The notes beneath the pieces were generated by a model. It ran no database searches. It was not told the DNA's origin and saw only the letters and a program-made list of their open reading frames with translations. DNA of 64,000 bases from Taudactylus pleione (lineage: Eukaryota > Chordata > Amphibia > Anura > Myobatrachidae), in contig JAUIMM010000636.1 of NCBI GenBank assembly GCA_031769625.1, positions 2,569,501 through 2,633,500 on the forward strand, read 5' to 3'. Below, in pieces: positions 56,745 through 64,000 of the stretch (its first letter is position 1; every line of letters starts with the position of its first letter). The position numbers and the translations under genes are program-made.

Positions 56745-57542
56745 TAGGGGTGTGCACTGGCCACTTTTCGTGTTTTGTGTTTTGGTTTTGGATCTGGATC
56801 TTTCTTCGTGTTTTGGATCTGGATTGGTTTTGCCAAAACCACCCTTCCATGTTTTGGATTCTGGGTTTTGTGTTTTTGATCTGTATTTTTTTAAAGAAAG
56901 CATAAAAACAGCTAAAATCACAGAATGTGTTGGTTTTTCTGCTCCTATGCTATTATTAACCTCAATAACCTTAATTTCCACTCATTTCCAGTCTATTCTG
57001 AACACCTCACACCTCACAATAGTGTTTTTATGTACAAAAGGTTGCACCGAGGTAGCTGGATGACTATGCTAAGCGACACAAGTGGGCGGCACAAACACGT
57101 GGCCCATCTAGGAGTGACACTGCAGTGGCAGACAGGATGGCAGTTTGAAAAACTAGGCCCCAAACAGTACATAATGCAAAGAAAAAAAGAGGTGCAAGAT
57201 GGAATTGTCCTTGGGCCCTCCCACCCTCCCTTATGTTGTATAAACAGGACATGCACACTTTAACAAACCAATCATTTCAGCGCCAGGGTCTGCCACACGA
57301 TTGTGGCTGAAATGATTGGTTCGTTTGGGCCCCCACAAAACAAGCTGGCAATTAATCTGTGCCTGCACAAACTGGCTCTACGGAGGCAAGATGTTGTCCT
57401 CATCCTCCTCATTCACCGATTCCTCACCCTCTTCAGTGTTGTGTACATCCTCATCCTCACAGAGTATTAATTCGTCCCCGCTGGAATCCACCACCACAGG
57501 TCCCTCTGTACGTTCTGGAGGCTGGTCTCCCTGGAAGAGTTG

Positions 57543-57675
57543 CTAATTCATCTTTATGAACATCATCTTCTCCACATTTTGTGGAAGCAACCTCCTACGC
57601 CTTTCGCTGACAAGGTTCCCGGCTGCACTAAACACTCTTTCGGAGTACACACTGGAGGATGCTGTCACTGATTTA
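57543..57675 (-). pseudogene. hAT transposase C-terminal (dimerisation) domain
   Basis: Minus strand: VYSERVFSAAGNLVSERRRR then LLPQNVEKMMFIKMN and a stop. S-E-R-x-F-S-A-A-G-x-x-x-S-x-x-R-x-x-L-x-P-x-x-V-x-x-x-x-F-I is the hATC signature. Beyond the stop an acidic stretch (GDELILCEDEDVHNTEEGEE) continues open on the same strand, perhaps the old C-terminus after a nonsense change. The RNase H-like catalytic core is missing, its place taken by the 137-bp tandem array. Usual length is 600 residues or more. Confidence 0.8.
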
Positions 57676-57680
57676 ATCCT

Positions 57681-58640
57681 TTAACAGACAGACGCACACT
57701 TGTCGCTGCTGCTTTGAGGATGCAGGTGCGGCTATATCCCACACAATTCACAAAGACAGAAAAAAAAGAAGAATTTTTTATTTTTTGTGGAGCGCACTTT
57801 GAGGGTTACACCACCCTTTAACAGACAGATGCATGCTTGTCGCTGCTGCTTTGAGGATGCAGGTGCGGCTACAGCCCACACAATTCACAAAGACAGAGAA
57901 AAAAGAAGAATTTTTTATTTTTTGTGGAGCGCACTTTGAGGGTTACACCACCCTTTAACAGACAGATGCATGCTTGTCGCTGCTGCTTTGAGGATGCAGG
58001 TGCGGCTACAGCCCACACAATTCACAAAGACAGAGAAAAAAGAAGAATTTTTTATTTTTTGTGGAGCGCACTTTGAGGGTTACACCACCCTTTAACAGAC
58101 AGACGCACGCTTGTCGCTGCTGCTTTGAGGATGCAGGTGCGGCTATAGCCCACACAATTCACAAAGACAGAAAAAAAAGAATTTTTTATTTTTTGTGGAG
58201 TGCACTTTGAGGGTTACACCACCCTTTAACAGACAGACGCATACTTGTCGCTGCTGCTTTGAGGATGCAGGTGCGGCTACTGCGCATACATTTCACACAC
58301 AAACACAGAAAAAAAGTAGATTATTTTATTTTGGTTTGAGCGCACTTTGGGGACACATCACCCTTTAACAGCTTGTCGCTGCTGCTTTGAGGATGCAGGT
58401 GCGGCTACAGCCCACACAATTCACAAAGACAGAAAAAAAAATGTATTTTTTGTGGAGTGCACTTTGGGGGTTACACCACCCTTTAATAGACTTATGGGAC
58501 ACAGGTGCACACTTGGCGCTGCTCCTTTGTTGATGCACGTGCAGCCATAGTGCACACAATTCACAAACAGAGAAAATATTTTTTTATTTTGTTTGGAGTG
58601 CACTTTGGGGGTTACAGCACCCTTTAACGGACAAGCCAGC
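57681..58640. repeat. ~137-bp satellite, about seven to eight units
   Basis: Units start TTTAACAGACAGACGCA, then TTGTCGCTGCTGCTTTGAGG and ATGCAGGTGCGGCTA, and end GTGGAGCGCACTTTGAGGGT. Starts lie near 57681, 57818, 57955, 58092, 58226, 58365, 58483 and 58624 (periods 137, 137, 137, 134, 139, 118, 141). The first units are nearly identical; divergence grows to the right. Confidence 0.95.
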
Positions 58641-58699
58641 CGGCCCTTTACTTATGGGACACAGGCGCATGCTTGGCACTACCCCTTTAGGACTGGGAC

Positions 58700-58910
58700 A
58701 CTGCACAGAACTTTTGAGTGGACACAGCCCCTATGGACAACTGACTGCACAACGCTGTCCAGCCAGCCCCTATGGACTTTGGAGGAGTGGACACAGCCCC
58801 TATGGACAACAGCAGCACAGCACAACACAGCCAGCCCCTATGGACTTTGGAGGAGTGGACACAGCCTCTATGGACAACAGCAGCACAGCGCAGCACAGCA
58901 CAGCACAACA
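58700..58910. repeat. Short tandem array, CCCCTATGGACTTTGGAGG units
   Basis: Three units of about 68 bp built from GTGGACACAGCCCCTATGG and AACAGCAGCACAGCAC, followed by simple CACTACACTACA repeats to 58938. The resulting frames of up to 154 codons are artefacts. Confidence 0.9.
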
Positions 58911-59160
58911 CTACACTGCACTACACTACACTACACAGCCCAGCCAGCCCTAACTCCCACCCTCCCTCTTCACTGTCCACAGCCGACTGAGAAAATGGCA
59001 CTGACGCGGGTACCTTATATAGAATCCAAAACCCACGAGACCCGGAAGGCGGGATGATGACATTTTGCTTCGATTTCAGATCCGAGTCAGGCAGGAAAAG
59101 TCGAGCCTGACTCGGATCAGGTGGGTTCGGATTTCAGAAATCCGAACCCGCTCACCCCTA

Positions 59161-60264
59161 GTGTTCTTACAGATTTTTAACCTACAGGTTTTTAACTTTT
59201 GCACTAATCCTGCGTCCATGTTGTCTTATTAAAATGAAGATGCTAAACTATGAATGGAAATCTTTAATTAGAATGCACTAGATCGTTTATTGCAAGTATC
59301 AACCATATTGATGAATTAATGAAGTACACATTATCAAGAAATACAGGAATGAAAGTATTGTAGTATCACACAGCCATGAAGAACATTATAAAGTGGTTCC
59401 TATTATTTTTAGATGTCAAATATTAATGGTTTCTCTAAAACTAAAATAATACTATTGGAAATGAATACTGAAATTATTATATTGAAACTGAAAGCAATTA
59501 TTACTGCTGCACAAAGGAGCCAGCAGTACATCTAATTAAAGTGCATTTAAACAGGTGAAAGTATGATGTTACACATACACAGATTGGTATACCTACAACC
59601 AGTTAGCTTGTAACCTTATTCTTAGTTAATTAGTTTTCCAACAGTATAATAATGCAATGGCCATATGTGTAAATATAATGAAGCACACAGCCACAATTCC
59701 GCATAGCAAAAGATATAGAAAAAAGGGAGTGACTAAAATTACTGTTTTTGTAAATACATTTATAGTAAGGAAAATATGTATATGTGGTATTAATTTTATG
59801 CCTAGGATGACTTCATTTATTCTTCTGCTCTGATTTCTTCTCTTTGCGTGCAGGGAAGAGACTAAAGGGTTTAAAGTATATAATATCAATTATTTCAAGC
59901 ATCCACACAGATATTAGTTTTAGGTCTGTATGATGGATGGATTGATGTGTGTCATTATAAGATATGTGAAAATAAAATAGCTGTGCTGCATTAGGTTTTT
60001 ATGTTTTAATACTAATATGGCCTGATTTATAAAGTGCACTCGAGAGACTGAAATACGTGATGTTTTCGCACTGATGCTTCTACTATCCACTCTCTAATGC
60101 ATCTGCAAGCGAGAAGTGTGCACAGAAGGATGAAAAAATCTCCAGTGGTAGAAAGATAATTGAAGCTAAAGCTCCTCCCACTTTAGATTCACACTTTTCA
60201 TTAAATAAATATTTACATTTCTAGTGTTCCAATACTTGCATTTTTGGTAGATCAGTCCACAAAT
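59161..60264. other. Non-coding spacer
   Basis: AT-rich; no gene visible. GGCCTGATTTATAAAGTGCAC at 60019 resembles a DNA-element end without a partner. Confidence 0.45.
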
Positions 60265-60266
60265 CA

Positions 60267-60311
<45 letters not shown>

Positions 60312-60440
60312 CAATTATTTGTATATAGCATCAATTATTTACTCAGATCTCTACAGAGAATATATATATGATTAATTTCAGTCCTTGCCCCACACACGCT
60401 TACAGACTAGTACTAATTTGGTCATAATTCAAATAATTTA
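60265..60440 (-). mobile_element. LINE/SINE tail with (ATT)n
   Basis: (ATT)n at 60270-60311, TTTGTATATAGCATCAATTA, then CAGTCCTTGCCCCACACACG and GCTTACAGACTAG. On the minus strand this is the usual CTGTAAGC ... GGGCAAGGACTG ... tail with terminal AAT repeats. Confidence 0.6.
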
Positions 60441-61366
60441 ATGTTTTGTTTATTATAATTTAAAGTAAAAATATCCTTTAAACTATGTTTTTAAGGTATA
60501 AAAAGTTGTTTAGAATGTGCGTGTATTCTTAAACTCACTACCGGTGTATACTACATGTTGCCCACAAAAAACTCTTAATAGCAATAACTTATAGCTCTAA
60601 GAAAAAAAACATAGAACATAGTGTCCGCATTAAAAATTTAGTCAAATTGTATTGCAAAATAAAACATTTTGATATTGTGAAATTTTAAATGGTGGCGGCA
60701 TTAAAGAACGGACAGGACAGCCAACATGCACACAGGAAACCCAGTGTTGATGTTCAACTCTAAATTTACCATAATCCATCCGTTAAGGTAGTGTAATAAT
60801 TTCTCACAATTGGCTAACAGCTTACCCTCATGTAAGAAGAATGCACCCAGTTTACTGCCATAGCAAGGCCTAAGCTGACGCGCTAAAACCAAACTAAATA
60901 GCACCACTAAACTAACTCTTCAATACAATGAAGAAGTTCCTCCATAAAAATGGACAAACCCATCACACTATTGTGGACACCATTTGATTTATACACTATT
61001 AGTACCTGGGGCCCACAGTAAGAGTGCACGCCCTCCATCAACCGAACGAATGGCACCAAAACCTATCACCCGAACCAAGAGGGCCAGAGGAAAAGCTTTG
61101 GGAAACTGAGATGCCAAGAAAACAAATGAGAGTCCTAAAGCCCAAAGTGGTTTAAAATCAAATTCACAAATTCACCTGAAATACTGAAATATTAAAAGAC
61201 AAGTCATACCAAATGAATATAAGGGAATAAAAACAAATATGCATCCATACCACAAGTAGTCAACACAACAAATAAAACCCATGTCCAGGGACGCAGCAAT
61301 GATGCGATCAGTGTACAGCTCTGAATCACCCCCATTGGCAACTCTGTGATTATAAGTATATGTGTT
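60441..61366. other. Non-coding spacer
   Basis: No gene or repeat ends visible. Confidence 0.5.
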
Positions 61367-61374
61367 GTTTTAAC

Positions 61375-61708
61375 TAGAGATGTGCATTGACCCCCGTGTT
61401 TTGGTCTTGGTTTTGGATCTGGATTAATCTATGTGTTTTGGCTTTGCAAAACCACACTCAAGTGTTTTGGTTTTGGATTCAGGGTTTGTTTGTTTTTTTA
61501 ATAAATTGACAAAAATTTTAAAACCATGTCATATTTGTAATCGAAAACCCAAAATTCGGATTTAAAATCTGAATTCCAAACTGCGGGAGATTAGAACCGC
61601 GACTCAGATTTATCCAGATTTCCTCAGGAGATCAGAATTGCGACTCGGATCTGTCCAGATTCACGAAATTCTGGTGGATTATGATTTCTGGAGAACCGGA
61701 AACATCTA
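61375..61708. mobile_element. Short hAT MITE, TAGRGRTG family
   Basis: Starts TAGAGATGTGCATTGACCCC and ends GAACCGGAAACATCTA; flanks GTTTTAAC and TTTCTAAC agree at 6 of 8. The interior keeps both family ends (GTTTTGG-rich left, GATTAGAACCGCGACTCAGA right) with everything between deleted. Confidence 0.7.
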
Positions 61709-61716
61709 TTTCTAAC

Positions 61717-62510
61717 AAAATGTTGCGTTACATTAGTCTAACGCAGACTTTTATCAAATGAGATTATTGCTCTCACAAGCTTTATTAAAAATGATTAAGC
61801 TAGAAATGTTCAATTAGCATTATATTAGTGAAACCATTATATTATTGTTGCTGTGAGACATGTTGTGTAATTTATTATTTTATTGGAGGAATACAAGGGT
61901 CAGAAAACAAGCCAGGGAGTGATGCTAGATAAAGGCTTCACATGTTATCCAACAACAATAGAATGAGTATTGCAGTATGGTCCAAGTTAAGGATAGTATG
62001 TAAAGTGAATCATCAGGCAACAAAACATATTTGTATTGCAATGCATATGTTTTTCTAGATTGTGCCATATACCTGCTCTAAATTGCATTGCTGGATACAT
62101 TTTTAAGGAGTTTCTTTTTTTTCTTGCACTAAGGAAACCACCAAAACCTTCCCATTAGCATGATTTTCCCTGCAGGTGACAATGAACAGCCACAAAGGAA
62201 TTGATTATCAACTGCACTTTCACAGGTTGTTACTTAGAAGTTATTATTAAGCTGCACATACACGTAAAGCAATCTGATTCTAATTCTTCTGTAACATTCA
62301 TGTTTTTTCTGGGCAAGTGAAAACTATAAGTATGTAGATCACAATATGTTTTATAGAAAGAACTACTGTAATTGCCTTAAATCCGTATAGCATGAAAGAA
62401 ACACATAGTAATACAGTGTAAATCACAAGGAATTATGGACGCAATGTTTTATTTGATTTACTAACTTTCATTAAAGGAAATCTTGTTATTAGTTCATTCT
62501 GTGGTTGCTA
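61717..62510. other. Non-coding spacer
   Basis: Nothing recognised. Confidence 0.5.
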
Positions 62511-62514
62511 AATG

Positions 62515-63290
62515 GATATTTAGAATGTAAGCTCTCACGAGCAGGGCCCTCTTCCATCATGTGATTTTTCTTCCTTTACTAACATTGGCCCTCATTCAGA
62601 GCCGTACGCTCTGAGCAGAGCGCACGCTCTGAATGAGGGCTGCCCTCCATGAAAATGGAGCGTCCTCCTGGACGCTCGTATAGCTGTGGGTCACCACCCA
62701 CAGGCTATACGAGCGTGCAGTTTGATGGCCGCGATGGTCTTGACCATCGCGACCATCGAAACTGCGAGCCGGAGCTTCTATCAGAGCCAAAATCACTCCC
62801 ACTGACATCACTAGTGATGTCAGTGGGCCGGCTTCTGACGGGAGGCGTTCCCGTGGGAACGCCCCCGTCAGGGAGGCACGCCCCCGGCACGCCCACCAAA
62901 GGGGGCGTGCTGTCAGTCAACATCGACAGCACGTCCCCTTTGAAGAGACACTACGAGCGAAGGAAAATCCTTCGCTCGTCGTGTCTGGCGCATGCGCACG
63001 ACGGAGCTCCCTCCGTCGTGCGCATGCTCAGTGCAGAACATCGACCCACTTGCGAGCGGACAGCCGCTCGCGAGTGGGTCTGAATCAGGCCCATTATCTA
63101 CTCTATACTCCTTACAACAGCACCTAACTCTTGACACCCTGCTACTATTGCAGCAATGTTTATATGCCATGTACTTGTATTGTACTGTATGTCACTGTTT
63201 TCTTGTTCTGTTCAACTGTTTCTGTACTTTGTTTTTGTACTTTGTAAGGCGCTGCGGAACCCTTGTGGCACCATATAAATAAAGGATAAT

Positions 63291-63321
<31 letters not shown>

Positions 63322-63325
63322 TAAG
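62515..63325 (+). mobile_element. L2/CR1-type LINE 3' UTR and tail, split by a MITE
   Basis: TTAGAATGTAAGCTCTCACG and AGCAGGGCCCTCTTCC precede the MITE (62587-63092). CTACTCTATACTCCTTACAA follows it and continues to GTAAGGCGCTGCGGAACCC, ATATAAATAAAGG and (AAT)n at 63290-63320, the standard 3' end. ATT flanks the MITE on both sides, proving order of insertion. Confidence 0.8.
62587..63092 (+). mobile_element. Hairpin-tiled MITE, copy 4 (TSD ATT)
   Basis: ATT at 62584-62586 and 63093-63095; ends GGCCCTCATTCAGAGCCG and GGTCTGAATCAGGCCC. It divides into about eight consecutive hairpins, e.g. CGCTCGTATAGCTGTGGGT with ACCCACAGGCTATACGAGCG, ACTGACATCACTAGTGATGT, GCGTTCCCGTGGGAACGC, AGCGAAGGAAAATCCTTCGC, GCACGACGGAGCTCC with CTCCGTCGTGCGC, and ACCCACTTGCGAGCG with CGCTCGCGAGTGGGT. 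No protein. Confidence 0.9.
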
Positions 63326-63415
63326 CTTGAGGGTAACAATGTGAACGCACACAAGAGATGCATTTCATGGATATGTCGTAGGCATGTAGATCTAGCCAGA
63401 GTCAGAAACATTTCT

Positions 63416-63587
63416 GAGGGGGAGATGTACCAAGCCTATGAGAGAGATAAAGTGAAAAAGTTGACCAAGGCAACCAATCAGCTTATAACATTTATTTGTC
63501 TAGCACAGTCTTTGAAATGACAGAATCTAATTGGTTGCTTTGGACAACTTCTACACTGTGTCTCTCAAAGTCTTGCTACATCTACTC
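63416..63587. mobile_element. Hairpin MITE, GAGGGGGAGATGTACCAAG end
   Basis: Ends GAGGGGGAGATGTACCAAG and CTTGCTACATCTACTC; CAACCAATCAGCTTATAAC mirrors TCTAATTGGTTGCTTTGG-type sequence. Same size and plan as 53520-53695 but different ends; the target duplication is decayed. Confidence 0.65.
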
Positions 63588-64000
63588 TTGAGTCTTGTTT
63601 AAGTATTGTGGATGCCAAATTCAGATGGACCTGCTGCACCAAGCATGGGGTAGGCGTAATGATAATGATGACGGCTACTCTTGAAAACGGAGGATTATTG
63701 TAGCATGATTGCATACTGTATATGCGCATGACTATTGACATATGTATAGTTATATAGTATAGAGTGCAGACCTGTGCTGTCTCCTCCTGTACAGTGACGC
63801 ACTGGTGGGATGATGTCACTGCCGTACTAGTGAGCATGTGCCAACTCTGTTCTGTAGTGTTAAGGATGTGATAAATGATGAACCATTTAGCCATACATAT
63901 TTCCCTTTACATAACCATGTGACACCGGACATCGGTAAATTAATTATTTTTGCAACTGTACTTACTGCTAAGTTTCCTTTAATATCCTCCATAGATGAGA
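63588..64000. other. Non-coding to window end
   Basis: A 109-codon minus-strand frame (63565-63894) shows no family features. Nothing else recognised. Confidence 0.45.

Larger units (their letters stand above)
56745..59160 (-). mobile_element. hAT element, TAGGGGTG family, with transposase remnant
   Basis: Ends TAGGGGTGTGCACTGGCC and GAACCCGCTCACCCCTA. It carries a minus-strand hAT transposase C-terminus (57543-57675), a 137-bp satellite (57681-58640) and a second short tandem array (58700-58910). Left-hand 8 bases GTTTTTAC resemble GTTCTTAC two bases past the right end, so the duplication is uncertain. It is the longest member of a five-copy family in this window. Confidence 0.75.

Noticed and set aside
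57681..58640. CRISPR-like regular repeats
   Set aside because: Units are contiguous 137-bp tandem repeats without unique spacers, in an animal transposon.
58593..59057. 154-codon frame with PLWTT repeats
   Set aside because: Follows short tandem repeats at the edge of the hAT satellite.

Overview
Animal nuclear DNA, most likely from an amphibian with a large, transposon-rich genome. This is inferred from the mix of families: hAT, 3-bp-target-site (Harbinger-like) and Tc1 DNA elements, Penelope-like elements (PLEs), L2/CR1-type LINE ends, a tRNA-headed SINE and Ty3/Gypsy remnants, all decayed and nested. I find no host gene, rRNA, tRNA gene, CRISPR array or bacterial operon. The window reads as intergenic or intronic sequence. 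Every protein-like stretch I recognise is a transposon relic.

Layout. 0-9 kb: quiet AT-rich sequence with a minus-strand PLE endonuclease relic (3.7-4.0 kb) and a 775-bp element with TAT target duplications (4660-5434). 9.9-12.4 kb: Ty3/Gypsy protease/RT relic followed by a PLE terminal module. 14.7-18.5 kb: a hAT element with an 8-bp target duplication, containing a minisatellite-bearing element, which contains a hairpin-tiled MITE; then a 1.44-kb element with TGG duplications. 20-24.5 kb: two PLE ends facing each other, each with a hammerhead-like motif, an ATCGTT-rich MITE, a minus-strand LINE tail split by a hAT element, and a Tc1 remnant. 26-27.9 kb: a foldback inside another terminal-inverted-repeat (TIR) element. 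29-38.3 kb: a run of MITEs, two more hairpin-tiled elements and a SINE broken by one of them. 38.9-40.5 kb: a 1.5-kb near-perfect palindrome. 40.8-48.3 kb: an old minus-strand LTR retrotransposon shell holding a LINE endonuclease fragment and a PLE flanked by ~0.8-kb direct repeats. 48.5-56 kb: short DNA elements and a second foldback. 56.7-59.2 kb: a hAT element with a transposase C-terminus and a 137-bp satellite. 60-64 kb: LINE tails, the fourth hairpin-tiled MITE and small hAT-like elements.

How the parts relate. Nothing here is a working pathway; the logic is insertion order. Target-site duplications (ATA, TCA, ATT, TAT, TGG for one group; ATTGTGTG, GTCTCAAG, TTGAAACT for hAT-type) fix many boundaries. 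The most unusual signals are: (1) four copies of a ~500-bp MITE built almost wholly from consecutive hairpins, whose stems differ between copies yet still pair; (2) five loci with hammerhead-ribozyme-like cores tied to PLE ends; (3) a ~745-bp-arm palindrome with a ~17-nt centre and two further long foldbacks; (4) a PLE flanked by ~0.8-kb direct repeats. All identities and pairings were judged by eye, and boundaries without a stated target duplication are approximate.
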